64,000 nt of DNA, from assembly GCA_964412555.1 (NCBI GenBank), contig CAYPPG010000016.1:1-64000 (forward strand), in the 5' to 3' direction. Shown here one piece after another: positions 34,369 to 43,473 of the stretch. A model generated the notes under the pieces. It saw only the letters and a program-made list of their open reading frames with translations. It ran no database searches and had not been told where the DNA came from. Every line of letters starts with the position of its first letter. The stretch's first letter is position 1. This stretch comes from CAYPPG01 sp964412555. GTDB taxonomy: Bacteria; Hinthialibacterota; Hinthialibacteria; Hinthialibacterales; Hinthialibacteraceae. Both the position numbers and the translations under genes were made by a program.

Positions 34369-35486
34369 TCGTTGACTTTCCATAAATCCAAAAGTTGACT
34401 TGCAATGACCGTAGCGGCCGAATCATGGGCAAGACTCTTCGCTTGTTTTCCCATTTCGATTCGCTTTTCGCGATTCGTGAGGAGCTCTTCAAGCAACATT
34501 GCCGCATTTTCTTGATTCAAATCGGCTTCGTCGCATAAATAGGCGGCTTTGGCGTTTTGAAATTCCTCCGCATTTTTTCGCTGATGATCGTCGCTGGCAT
34601 ACGGATAAGGAACCAGAATCGACGGGAATCCCCATAACGCGATTTCCGACAAGGATCCGGAACCAGCCCGGCTGACAACGACATCGGTTTGTCTATACAT
34701 CGACGCCATATCTTCGATGAAGGGAACGAGAGTAACGGAGCTCGCTGTCGGAAGCGTTTTTGCCCATTCATAGTTCCGTTCACCGGTTTGCACGACAGCT
34801 TGAAACGCAATCTTTTTTCCCTCCAATTGTCGAAAAGCGGGGAGCGTGATTTCCACCAACTTCCGCGCTCCCTGACTGCCGCCCATAACGAAGACAAGCG
34901 GCGGTTTGTTCTCTCTTTGCGATGGTTCTCGATGGGCCGTTTCCCGCACGGCTTTGCGAATCGGCATTCCCGTGCACCGGCAATTCAGGCCAGGAAAATA
35001 ACGCTGCGAATGTACATACGTTAAAAACACCCGATCGCAAAAACGCGCCAAATTCCGGTTTACAAGACCGGGAATGGCATTTTGCTCATGCAGCGCCAAT
35101 TTCCATCCAAGAATTTTGCCCGCCAACATCGCCGGGGCTGAAACATATCCACCCACTCCAAAAACCACACCTTTCCCAAATGTTTTCAGAATTCGCAGAC
35201 AGCCAATCCATCCTGCAACCGCATACCAGACAGCGCGGAGATTTTGAAATGTCAGCCGTCTTTTCAATCCCGCAAGCCGAAGACCATAAAAAGGAATCCC
35301 TCGGCTCTGCACTTCCTTTTGATCCCGTTCTTTTTTCAATCCGATGTAATGCAATTCAACATCGGTACTTGTCTGTAATTCTTCCACCACCGCCAGTGCG
35401 GGATACAAATGGCCGCCGGTGCCGCCGCCGGTTACGACGATCACTTTTTTGTCTTGCACCGGCTTATCGTTTGTATCGCGCTCCAA
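34365..35486 (-). CDS. murG: UDP-N-acetylglucosamine--N-acetylmuramyl-(pentapeptide) pyrophosphoryl-undecaprenol N-acetylglucosamine transferase
   Basis: MurG converts lipid I to lipid II at the cytoplasmic face of the membrane. Motifs are TGGGTGGHLYPALAVVEEL at the N-terminus, GVGGYVSAPAMLAG, HEQNAIPGLVNR, and the donor-site blocks VMGGSQGARKL and VVSRAGSGSLSEIALWG. The start is taken as TTG 35486, because AAGGAG lies seven bases upstream (35493-35498) and it gives a normal 373-residue protein. The longer frame to 35570 would overlap ftsW by about 60 bases and add 28 non-homologous residues. Confidence 0.94.
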   Translation of the reverse strand: MERDTNDKPVQDKKVIVVTGGGTGGHLYPALAVVEELQTSTDVELHYIGLKKERDQKEVQSRGIPFYGLRLAGLKRRLTFQNLRAVWYAVAGWIGCLRILKTFGKGVVFGVGGYVSAPAMLAGKILGWKLALHEQNAIPGLVNRNLARFCDRVFLTYVHSQRYFPGLNCRCTGMPIRKAVRETAHREPSQRENKPPLVFVMGGSQGARKLVEITLPAFRQLEGKKIAFQAVVQTGERNYEWAKTLPTASSVTLVPFIEDMASMYRQTDVVVSRAGSGSLSEIALWGFPSILVPYPYASDDHQRKNAEEFQNAKAAYLCDEADLNQENAAMLLEELLTNREKRIEMGKQAKSLAHDSAATVIASQLLDLWKVNE

Positions 35487-35511
35487 TGTATTTCTCCTTT
35501 GGGACGTTCCT

Positions 35512-36666
35512 CTAGGCGAAGGCATGGCGATGGCGCCGCCTTCGCTCGACTTTCCCTCCCTCGACGACAAAGGCGTCTTTCGCGATATTCATCAACATGC
35601 CGATCATGGACATACTGATGGTCAGGGATGATCCTCCATACGAGATAAAGGGAAGCGCTATACCCGTCGTCGGAATCGATCCCGTTACCACCGCGATGTT
35701 CAAGGCCGATTGAATTCCGATTGCCGTAGTACAACCCACCGCAAGGAGTGCCCCGAACGGATTCGAGCAGCGATACGCGATGAGATACCCTAACAGAATG
35801 ATCGTTAGAAAGATCATTAAAACGATCGTACATTTGACAAAACCCAGTTCTTCACCCATAATCGAAAAAATGAAGTCCGTATGCGGTTCCGGAGTGAATC
35901 CCAGTTGTTGCTCTCCGTCTCCCAAACCGACTCCGCCCCATCCCCCTTTGGCAAATCCGACAAGAGATTGATACACCTGGTAATATTTGGAATGGATGTA
36001 CTTTTCCGGCTGCAGCCAGGCGTCGATACGCTTGTAGAGGGAAGGATAATGATACAAGGCAAACAAAACCGCCGAGGCAAAGGAAATCATCACCGGAATT
36101 AAATGGACCACCCGTCCTCCTGCCGCGAACCACATGACCATCGTCAAGACTCCAATAAAAGCGGTCGTTCCATGGTCCGGCTCCAGGATGATCAGCAGCA
36201 ACAAGAATCCGACGAAACACATCGGGAAAAAAACCGCTTTGAAAAACGATTCCATATAATCGCGCCGCTGCGCCCACACAGCCGCCAAATACATAATGAT
36301 CGTAATCTTCGCAAAATCCGACGGTTGAAATCGAAATCCGAACAGAATCAACCAACGACGCGCTCCATTGATCGGATGGGTCAACGGAGTGAAGAGAGCC
36401 GCGAGTAAGATGACCGATAGGAGCATCAACCATCGGGCTTTCCGCTCCCACCGGTTATAGTCATAGCTGGAAAAGAAAAACATGGCCGCCAGCCCGATAC
36501 TGACCCACATCAATTGCCGGCCCATATGTTCGTAGACATTGATGTTGGGGCGATTGGAGGCCAGCAATCCTTGACTGGAACTGAGCACCATAATCACTCC
36601 CAGCATCACCAACGAAATGGTACAGACAAACAACGTGCCGATCACAAACGAGCCGGACTTTCTCAC
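35512..36666 (-). CDS. ftsW: SEDS-family peptidoglycan polymerase FtsW
   Basis: FtsW polymerises lipid II at the division site together with its cognate transpeptidase FtsI. The protein has about ten membrane helices and the SEDS signatures GARRWLILFGFRFQPSDFAKI, GGWGGVGLGDGEQQLGF and PEPHTDFIFSIMGEELGF, then PFISYGGSSL. GTG 36666 (GGGAG upstream) gives 384 residues. An upstream in-frame ATG at 36765 lies inside a terminator-like hairpin and adds 33 non-homologous residues, so it was not preferred, but it cannot be excluded. murD, usually between mraY and ftsW, is absent. Confidence 0.95.
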   Translation of the reverse strand: MRKSGSFVIGTLFVCTISLVMLGVIMVLSSSQGLLASNRPNINVYEHMGRQLMWVSIGLAAMFFFSSYDYNRWERKARWLMLLSVILLAALFTPLTHPINGARRWLILFGFRFQPSDFAKITIIMYLAAVWAQRRDYMESFFKAVFFPMCFVGFLLLLIILEPDHGTTAFIGVLTMVMWFAAGGRVVHLIPVMISFASAVLFALYHYPSLYKRIDAWLQPEKYIHSKYYQVYQSLVGFAKGGWGGVGLGDGEQQLGFTPEPHTDFIFSIMGEELGFVKCTIVLMIFLTIILLGYLIAYRCSNPFGALLAVGCTTAIGIQSALNIAVVTGSIPTTGIALPFISYGGSSLTISMSMIGMLMNIAKDAFVVEGGKVERRRRHRHAFA

Positions 36667-36745
36667 CTTACTCACTCCCTGTCTTAGAATGTTTCTCTTT
36701 CCCCCGCCGTTTCGGAGTCGCTGTTCGTCGACTCCTCCGGCGGAT

Positions 36746-36775
36746 GGAAAAAGAGCGCCCTCCATGGCCCTCTTT
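36746..36775 (-). terminator. terminator-like hairpin between mraY and ftsW
   Basis: Read on the minus strand, AAAGAG, a mismatch and GC pair with GC, a mismatch and CTCTTT, followed by a short T-run (the transcript ends CTCTTTTTCC). It lies about 105 bases after the mraY stop. A second small hairpin (GTCCCG-CAAT-CGGGAC, 36785-36800) lies just upstream of it. It could attenuate transcription into the ftsW-ftsZ half of the cluster. Confidence 0.5.
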
Positions 36776-36880
36776 CATTGAACCGTCCCGCAATCGGGAC
36801 AGTCACCCTCAACCCTGGAGCCCCGCTCGTTCCTGAGCCGGGTGCTGGGTCAACCAATTATACTAAAAATAAAATATATT

Positions 36881-38356
36881 TTATCGGACTTTCAGCGTTG
36901 CTAATCCGATAAAAGCAAAAATAGCCGCCAAGATCCAAAAGCGAACGACTATCGTCGTTTCCGACCATCCTTTCATTTCGAAATGATGATGAAGCGGAGA
37001 CATCAAAAAAATGCGTTTCTTGTTGCGCAACCGGTACGACGCCACCTGCAAGATAACCGAACCGGCTTCCATTACGAAAACACCGCCGATGATGAAGAGC
37101 AGCAATTCCTGTTTGATCAACACCCCCATGGTTCCCAGTGCACCCCCCAATGCGAGAGAACCCGTATCGCCCATGAAGACCTGCGCAGGATGAGCGTTGT
37201 ACCATAAAAAGGCCATTGCCGCTCCGGCCATGGCCATCGCGAAAACACAGAGTTCTCCGCTGTATGGCACATAGAGAATCCCGAGATAGGAACTCCAATC
37301 CGTCCGCCCGACGATATAGGTCAACGCGGCAAAGGCGAGTGTTGCAATGATCACGCATCCGCTCGCCAAACCGTCCAATCCATCGGTCAAATTGACCGCA
37401 TTGGATGCACTGGTGATTACCAGGGCGACAAAGGGAATATAGAAAAGACCCAATGGAATAAAAATATTTTTGAAAAACGGTAGAGGTAAACTATAGGGGC
37501 GCTTCTGTTTCGGTTCGATGGAATGAGAAAACGCATCTTCTACCAACATCCGGTTCAAACGGACAAGTCTATCACCAGTGGGATTCGCCGCTGCAAGTTT
37601 TGCGGTCTCCGGACGAAGACGGATGCCTTCTAGGCGATCCTCCCCGTAGAGAGAACCGGTTTGAATCACGTGATTCAAATCATCAAGAATCGCACGCTGA
37701 AGAATGGGTGAGGGCGGCTCTTTCTCCGCTGAATGAACCAACAATAAACGAGTTTCTTCAGAAAAATGTTCATATAAGGATTGATGAAATGGGATTTCCG
37801 CTTGTCGAATGTTCGTCACGAGAGCCTGGACATTCCGAATGTCGCTCGACCGCAATAAGGAAGGACTGGTCAATGGATGGAAGAAATACAGGGCGAATCC
37901 CAGTGCCAATCCGATCGCGATCTGAACAATCAGCTTTTGTTTGGCCCGCACTCCGTGATAGCGCTTTTCCGTGATTTTCGTATAATCATCCAGAAAACCG
38001 AGTGCGCCGAGTGCCAAGGTTACGATCAAACATGTCAAGACCAACTCATTCTTCAAATTTCCCCACAACAAAACGGACAAAGTGATCGAGGCGAGAATCA
38101 ACGTTCCACCCATTGTCGGTGTACCGGACTTATCCTTATGCCGGTCATACAGGGATTTGATCCCTTCGCCGCGAATGGTTTGCCCGATTTTCATCCAGCG
38201 CAGCCAAGCGATGAAATAGGGTCCCAACAGAACCCCGATCACCATCGCCGTGACCGCCGCCATTGCGGCTCTGAAAGTGATATAATTGATAACATTCAAT
38301 ACCCCGAGAAGCTCGGGATACATTCGCGAAAGTGGGAAGAGGAATTCCAGTGCCAT
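36881..38356 (-). CDS. mraY: phospho-N-acetylmuramoyl-pentapeptide transferase with large loop insertion
   Basis: MraY transfers phospho-MurNAc-pentapeptide to undecaprenyl phosphate, giving lipid I. Motifs are SGTPTMGG (77-84), the catalytic DDYTK (123-127), NAVNLTDGLDGLASG (about 319-333), and SPLHHHFEMKGWSE near the end. The usual length is about 320-370 residues; this protein has 491. The excess is a polar, mostly helical insertion at about 160-288, between LGFALYFFHPLT and PLPFFKN, rich in charged residues and lacking membrane segments. The core motifs are all intact, so activity is expected. It begins two bases after murE ends. Confidence 0.95.
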   Translation of the reverse strand: MALEFLFPLSRMYPELLGVLNVINYITFRAAMAAVTAMVIGVLLGPYFIAWLRWMKIGQTIRGEGIKSLYDRHKDKSGTPTMGGTLILASITLSVLLWGNLKNELVLTCLIVTLALGALGFLDDYTKITEKRYHGVRAKQKLIVQIAIGLALGFALYFFHPLTSPSLLRSSDIRNVQALVTNIRQAEIPFHQSLYEHFSEETRLLLVHSAEKEPPSPILQRAILDDLNHVIQTGSLYGEDRLEGIRLRPETAKLAAANPTGDRLVRLNRMLVEDAFSHSIEPKQKRPYSLPLPFFKNIFIPLGLFYIPFVALVITSASNAVNLTDGLDGLASGCVIIATLAFAALTYIVGRTDWSSYLGILYVPYSGELCVFAMAMAGAAMAFLWYNAHPAQVFMGDTGSLALGGALGTMGVLIKQELLLFIIGGVFVMEAGSVILQVASYRLRNKKRIFLMSPLHHHFEMKGWSETTIVVRFWILAAIFAFIGLATLKVR

Positions 38357-38358
38357 GA

Positions 38359-39837
38359 TTACTTTCCTTCCCCCTTTCCCATTTCGGCCAAATACTGCCG
38401 GGCGATCGCGCGATCGTCGAAGGCGTGTTTTTCGCGGCCGATGATCTGATAAGTCTCATGGCCTTTGCCGGCGATCAACACAATATCGTTGGCCTTCAAG
38501 GATTCGATCGCTGTGTGGATGGCTTCCCGCCGATTCGAAATGACTACATATTGTTGTTTCCCGCTTTCCATTCCCGATTCGATATCTTGAATGATTCGCA
38601 TCGGATCTTCCGTACGGGGATTATCCGAAGTGACAATCACCCGGTCGCTGTATCGCAAGGCAATCGCTCCCATGAGCGGCCGCTTTTTGGCATCTCGGTC
38701 TCCACCGCACCCGAAGACCGTCATCAATCGCCGATGAGGAATCGCTTGTAAGGCTTCCAAGCATTTTTGTAAGGCATCCGGCGTATGGCAATAATCCACA
38801 ACAACCTGTGCGCCAATCGTCGTGGGAACGATTTCCAATCGGCCCGGCACGGGTTTCACGTTTTCAATTCCTTGCTGGATTTGGTCCCCTGAAATTCCAC
38901 ACGCCCATGCGGCTGCGGCGGCTCCCAGCAGGTTGTAGATGTTATGGAATCCGAGTAATCGGCTCCGTACCGAGAGGGTACGATCCGGAAAGTGAAGCGT
39001 GAACGTTGTTTCCTGGAGCCCCAATTCGATCTGTTTTGCCATGACAAGCGCTTCGTTCTGAATTCCATAGGAAACGATTCGATGAGACTGAATCGCCTCT
39101 TGCATTCTACGGCCCGCTTCGTCGTCGATATTGATCACGGCCGGCGCATTGTGTTTAAGGTGTTCTGTAAAAAGACGTTGTTTGGTTTCCCGATATTCAT
39201 CCATATCCCGATGAAAATCGAGATGATCTTGCGATAAATTCGTAAAAAGCGCGGCGTCAAATACTATCTGATCGACGCGGTGCAGCGCCAGTCCATGAGA
39301 GGAAACTTCCATCATGACCCACTGAATCCTCTCCTGAACGATTTCCCGCAGTAAACGCTGCATTTCGTGAGGAAGCGGTGTTGTATTGGGGGCTTCGATT
39401 CGCTTGTCCCCAAAGCGATATTCAATCGTCCCGACTACCGCGGTTTGTTGTTGCGCCGCCTTCCATATGCTTTCCAGAATGTAGGTGGAAGTGGTCTTGC
39501 CATTCGAACCGGTAATCCCGATCAGATGAAGTTCACGAGAAGGATGACCATAGTAATTTGCCGCGATGACCGGCAGGGACGCCAACGTGTCGGCTACCCG
39601 AATTTGAGGCAGGGCAAGGGAATCATTCACGGTTTCGACAACCGCTGCACCGACTCGCCGAGCTGCTACATCGGCCAAATAATGGTGTCCGTCGAAAGAC
39701 GTTCCCCGAAGGGCAACAAACAAATCGTCTTCCTGCACCATGCGCGAATCGCAGCACAAGCGGCGAAGCTGTTCCGGGATTTCGCCCCGGATTTCTAGTA
39801 CATCCACACCCTTGAACAAATCTACACCCTCAACCAT
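38359..39837 (-). CDS. murE: UDP-N-acetylmuramoyl-L-alanyl-D-glutamate--2,6-diaminopimelate ligase
   Basis: MurE adds the third stem-peptide residue. The 492-residue protein has the ATP site GITGSNGKTTS (about 107-117), MEVSSHGLALHRV, TNLSQDHLDFHRDMDEY and, at about 405-408, DNPR. DNPR is the motif that marks meso-diaminopimelate specificity, as opposed to the DNPA/DDPN type of lysine-adding enzymes. GGAG precedes ATG 39837. murF, which normally follows, is missing, and mraY starts two bases after the stop. Confidence 0.97.
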   Translation of the reverse strand: MVEGVDLFKGVDVLEIRGEIPEQLRRLCCDSRMVQEDDLFVALRGTSFDGHHYLADVAARRVGAAVVETVNDSLALPQIRVADTLASLPVIAANYYGHPSRELHLIGITGSNGKTTSTYILESIWKAAQQQTAVVGTIEYRFGDKRIEAPNTTPLPHEMQRLLREIVQERIQWVMMEVSSHGLALHRVDQIVFDAALFTNLSQDHLDFHRDMDEYRETKQRLFTEHLKHNAPAVINIDDEAGRRMQEAIQSHRIVSYGIQNEALVMAKQIELGLQETTFTLHFPDRTLSVRSRLLGFHNIYNLLGAAAAAWACGISGDQIQQGIENVKPVPGRLEIVPTTIGAQVVVDYCHTPDALQKCLEALQAIPHRRLMTVFGCGGDRDAKKRPLMGAIALRYSDRVIVTSDNPRTEDPMRIIQDIESGMESGKQQYVVISNRREAIHTAIESLKANDIVLIAGKGHETYQIIGREKHAFDDRAIARQYLAEMGKGEGK

Positions 39838-39890
39838 GGTTTTACTCCACTTCGGAGTAACTCAACACACAAATCCACTTGACAATTCAA

Positions 39891-42005
39891 TCAATTTTTG
39901 GCAATCAGCGGCAACACTTCCGGTACTCCAAAATCGGTCAACATGGGGTTGCATTCAATCACACCAACCGATTGTTTTCCTTGTAAAGGTGTACCCTGCT
40001 TTGTTTGCTGTTTCACTACTTTTCCCGCTCCGGTAAATTTTGCGTATACATTCCGTTTGACCAATTCCACATAAGCTTCACGGATTGTCTGTCCCACCAA
40101 ATCCGGCATCGTATCGATTGCAGCGCTGGAATCTCTGTGCATCGGAATAGGCATCATTTTGCTGACGCCGAACATTTGATGTGGAACGTCATTTCGATTT
40201 GTCTCTTGGACAGATCGATTTTGGGAGGCACTTGCCAGAAGCGGATCATTTTTATATGTTGGGCTGATGCCGCGATACGCGATGATCTCTTCGGCAATGG
40301 CTTTCCACACGGGACCTGCAACCTCGCCTCCGTATTTTTTGTTCTTCGGTTCATCGACGACAACGACAATAACAACTTCCGGATTCTTGGCGGGGAAAAA
40401 GCCTGCAAAGGAGGCCACCCGCTTGCCGCGAACATAGACTCCGTTTTCCGCTTTTTGAGCGGTTCCCGTCTTCCCGGCAATATGAAATCCGGGGATACGG
40501 ACACGGGTTCCGGTTCCCTCAGGATTTTCTGTGACTCCGACCATCATCTCCACAACTTGCTCGACGACTTCACGAGAGACGATCCGCGTGGGCGGCGCAT
40601 ATTCGCGCGGATAAAAAATTCCATCGACATCCCGGTATCCTTTGATGAGATAAGGAGATTGATACAAGCCCCGATTCGCGATCGCATTATACGCTCCCGC
40701 CAAAATGAGAGTGTTCGTCGCGATCGCTTGCCCGAAGGGAACGGCGCCGATATCGCTTTTGTACCATTTGTAGGGAGGGCGAAGAATACCGACGTGTTCA
40801 TAGGGCAAAATCGTGGTATTCGGATCCCGGGCTTCCTCATCCTTGAATCCGAAACGTTTCAAATACTCATATAAATAGGCTGCTTGCGTGCGAAAATCAT
40901 CGGGATTCTCACTCAAACTCTGGGCGATCTTCACCGTGCCGATATTGCTGGATCGTATGAGAATATCCCGAACAGTCAGTTTCCCAAAACGATGAATATC
41001 ATCATGGATCGTTTTCCCCGCAAAATAATAAGAACCGTCCTCGCAATCGAAAATGGTATCAGGGGTAATGGTTTGTTTGTCGAGTGCCGCGATAAGGGTA
41101 AACGGTTTCAGGATCGAGCCTGGTTCAAAGGTTTCTCCGAGCAAACGGTTCTTTCGATCTTCCGCCGGATAGTCCTGATACTGATTGGGATCAAATGTGG
41201 GCACATTCGCCATCGCGAGAATTTCACCGGTTTGGGCATGAAGCACAACCGCATTCGCATCCTCCGCTTCACATTCCTCCCACATGGTTTTCAATTCCCG
41301 TTCCACGACATATTGAATATAACTATCGATCGTGAGAACCACATCGACTCGCTGGTTCATATAGGGAGTCAAATCTTCCGTCGCCAACAAACGCCTCGCT
41401 CGGTCTTTTTCCGCGAGAATGACTCGTTCGGCGACTTCCAGTTTGTCATTCAAGGCGAATTCAAGTCCGGCCCATCCCTTGTTATCCTTTCCGGTAAAAC
41501 CGATCACATTGGCAGCCAAAGGACCTTCCGGATAAAACCGCCCCGCTTGATCTCGCAGGAACAATCCCTCGATGTCGGCTTCGATCAGCTGATCTTTCTT
41601 TGTCTCCGATAAATCGTGTTGAATATCTCTCGCCTTGACTTCCGGTTGCAGCAAGGCGGCAATATGCCGCTTGACTTCGCTTTCAGTCACATCCAAAAGG
41701 GACGCGGTTTTCCGGACGGTTTCGGAAACGTTTTCAATTCGGCTTTTATCCAACATGGCGATATACTTGCCCGTGCTCTTGACATTCACCGCCAGTGGAT
41801 TGCCCTTGCGGTCCATGATCATTCCGCGCGTCGGCGGCAAGGCAAGATAATAGGTCCGCTGAAGTTTGCTACGGTCTTTCAATTGATCCGCTCGAATCAC
41901 TTGCAAATAGTACAATCGCATGACGAGGACTGTGAACACGAGTGCCACACTCATCATGAGCAGGAAAATTCGAGTACCGGATATTCTCTCTCTCTCTTCC
42001 ATCAT
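39891..42005 (-). CDS. ftsI: division-specific penicillin-binding protein FtsI with C-terminal PASTA domain
   Basis: This class B penicillin-binding protein cross-links septal peptidoglycan. From ATG 42005 (GGTGGAG upstream) it has 704 residues. A membrane helix lies at about 12-32, and a dimerisation domain begins with LPPTRGMIMDRKGNPLAV. The transpeptidase domain has Ser297 in EPGSILKPF, SSN in IRSSNIGTV and KTGTAQ. A stretch at about 565-625 links it to a single PASTA domain (about 630-690: MPDLVGQTIREAYVEL, IVKQQTKQGTPL-like). The ftsI start lies two bases after the ftsL stop, so the two are coupled. Confidence 0.96.
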   Translation of the reverse strand: MMEERERISGTRIFLLMMSVALVFTVLVMRLYYLQVIRADQLKDRSKLQRTYYLALPPTRGMIMDRKGNPLAVNVKSTGKYIAMLDKSRIENVSETVRKTASLLDVTESEVKRHIAALLQPEVKARDIQHDLSETKKDQLIEADIEGLFLRDQAGRFYPEGPLAANVIGFTGKDNKGWAGLEFALNDKLEVAERVILAEKDRARRLLATEDLTPYMNQRVDVVLTIDSYIQYVVERELKTMWEECEAEDANAVVLHAQTGEILAMANVPTFDPNQYQDYPAEDRKNRLLGETFEPGSILKPFTLIAALDKQTITPDTIFDCEDGSYYFAGKTIHDDIHRFGKLTVRDILIRSSNIGTVKIAQSLSENPDDFRTQAAYLYEYLKRFGFKDEEARDPNTTILPYEHVGILRPPYKWYKSDIGAVPFGQAIATNTLILAGAYNAIANRGLYQSPYLIKGYRDVDGIFYPREYAPPTRIVSREVVEQVVEMMVGVTENPEGTGTRVRIPGFHIAGKTGTAQKAENGVYVRGKRVASFAGFFPAKNPEVVIVVVVDEPKNKKYGGEVAGPVWKAIAEEIIAYRGISPTYKNDPLLASASQNRSVQETNRNDVPHQMFGVSKMMPIPMHRDSSAAIDTMPDLVGQTIREAYVELVKRNVYAKFTGAGKVVKQQTKQGTPLQGKQSVGVIECNPMLTDFGVPEVLPLIAKN

Positions 42006-42007
42006 CA

Positions 42008-42457
42008 CTACTCCACCCATGACCGAAGCCAATTCCACGCTCGGGCGCGCACCGTCTGCCACTCTTCTCGAATCTGTCGGATCCAACTTTGATTTTCAGC
42101 TAGAATTGCCTTTCGATAAGCCTGATCCGTCACCTGTGTTAAACCGGGTACTTCCAGTTCAATCGCCGGCGCATTCGCCGGACCAAGCATCGGCATATGC
42201 TCATCCAGTAATCCCGCAATACGGTAATGACTCTCCAATCGGTTGATCTGGTTTTCTATTTCTCTGACTTCGTCGAGTAATTTCATTTTGATTAAATTCT
42301 TGTCGCCGAATTCATAGCGAATTTTTTTTTCTTCGATCGATGCTTGAACAGCCAAAATGACAAATCCAAACAACAAAATCAGGCATAAATATCCCAAGGT
42401 CAGCCGCAGTACCGTTACTGCGCTTTCACATTCTTTTTGTTTTCCTGCTTTTCTCAT
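42008..42457 (-). CDS. ftsL: cell division protein FtsL-like
   Basis: The 149-residue protein has a short basic N-terminus, one membrane helix (about 17-38, LRLTLGYLCLILLFGFVILAVQ) and a periplasmic coiled coil (about 42-80: IEEKKIRYEFGDKNLIKMKLLDEVREIENQINRLE in two heptad-rich parts). This plan and the place between rsmH and ftsI identify FtsL despite low sequence conservation. The C-terminal 70 residues go beyond most FtsL proteins and contain a Trp-rich end. AGGTGAG precedes ATG 42457. Confidence 0.85.
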   Translation of the reverse strand: MRKAGKQKECESAVTVLRLTLGYLCLILLFGFVILAVQASIEEKKIRYEFGDKNLIKMKLLDEVREIENQINRLESHYRIAGLLDEHMPMLGPANAPAIELEVPGLTQVTDQAYRKAILAENQSWIRQIREEWQTVRARAWNWLRSWVE

Positions 42458-42513
42458 GACTCACCTGACAACTATGAGAAAAAAGTGTATCGTGAAGCGT
42501 AACGGTCTCCCGT

Positions 42514-43473
42514 TTAAACTTCGCGAAAGCGTTCGAGCACTCGCAATTGAGCGCTGCGGCATCGAATATTTTTCTCTTTCTCCGCGGCGCACGGTTTTAC
42601 CGGTTTTTTGGTAATGATCGTTCCGCGCGCTTGAGCGCCACAACCACATTGCGGCAAACCGGGAGGACACGTACAGCGTCCGCAGTAATCTCGGAATTGT
42701 TCTTTGACAATTCGATGTTCCAGCGAATGATACGAAAGAACTGCGACACGCCCTCCTTTCCGCAACCGCTCCAGTGCCTTCTGCAACCCGGTCCGTAAGG
42801 ATTCCAACTCGTCATTGACAACGATTCGAAGGGATTGGAAAACTCGTGTTGCCGGATGGATTCCTTCTTGATGACGATATTTTTCCGGAATCGCCTGCAG
42901 CACGATATCCGCCAATTCCTGTGTCGTTTCTATAGAGGACTCTTGACGCAGGCGAACAATTTTTTTCGCGATCTTTCGCGCAAACCGTTCTTCGCCGTAC
43001 TTTTTAAAAATTTCCCCTAATTCCTGTTCACTCCACGTATGAACCAAATCCCGCGCAGTGAGCCGTTGTCGGCGGTCCATTCGCATATCCAACGGCCCTT
43101 CCCGCATGAAACTGAATCCTCGCTCGGGTTGATCAATCTGAACGGATGAAAAACCGCAATCGAAGAGAAATCGATCGGCGGCTTCCAATCCTTCTTCTGC
43201 AAAGACTTCGTCAAGTTTCTCAAAGCCATTTTGGTAAAGATCGACTTGAAAACTCGATTGTTCGAACAACTGACGGCAGTAGGCAAGCGCTTCCTCGTCT
43301 CGGTCGATGCCGATAAGCCGGTCTTCCGCCTTGAACGTTTTCGATATCGCTGCACTATGCCCTCCGTATCCAATGGTGCAATCGACAACAATAACACCGT
43401 GTTCCTCCGGCCGCAGAAACTCTACGACCTCTGCCTTCATCACCGGCATATGGAGAACGGCTTCAATGTTCAT
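42514..43473 (-). CDS. rsmH: 16S rRNA (cytosine(1402)-N(4))-methyltransferase
   Basis: RsmH (MraW) methylates C1402 of 16S rRNA using S-adenosylmethionine. The 319-residue protein starts HMPVMKAEVVEFL and contains VVDCTIGYGGHSAAI, the SAM site. FDCGFSSVQIDQPERGFSFMREGPLDMRM (in two family blocks) and VLSYHSLEHRIVKEQFRD follow. A Cys-rich segment near the C-terminus (CGRCTCPPGLPQCGCG) is usual for the family. It overlaps mraZ by eleven bases, so mraZ and rsmH are co-translated as is common. Confidence 0.97.
   Translation of the reverse strand: MNIEAVLHMPVMKAEVVEFLRPEEHGVIVVDCTIGYGGHSAAISKTFKAEDRLIGIDRDEEALAYCRQLFEQSSFQVDLYQNGFEKLDEVFAEEGLEAADRFLFDCGFSSVQIDQPERGFSFMREGPLDMRMDRRQRLTARDLVHTWSEQELGEIFKKYGEERFARKIAKKIVRLRQESSIETTQELADIVLQAIPEKYRHQEGIHPATRVFQSLRIVVNDELESLRTGLQKALERLRKGGRVAVLSYHSLEHRIVKEQFRDYCGRCTCPPGLPQCGCGAQARGTIITKKPVKPCAAEKEKNIRCRSAQLRVLERFREV

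Noticed and set aside
36666..36765. N-terminal extension of FtsW from ATG 36765
   Set aside because: The ATG sits in the loop of a terminator-like hairpin and the 33 extra residues do not resemble FtsW; the GTG with GGGAG fits better.
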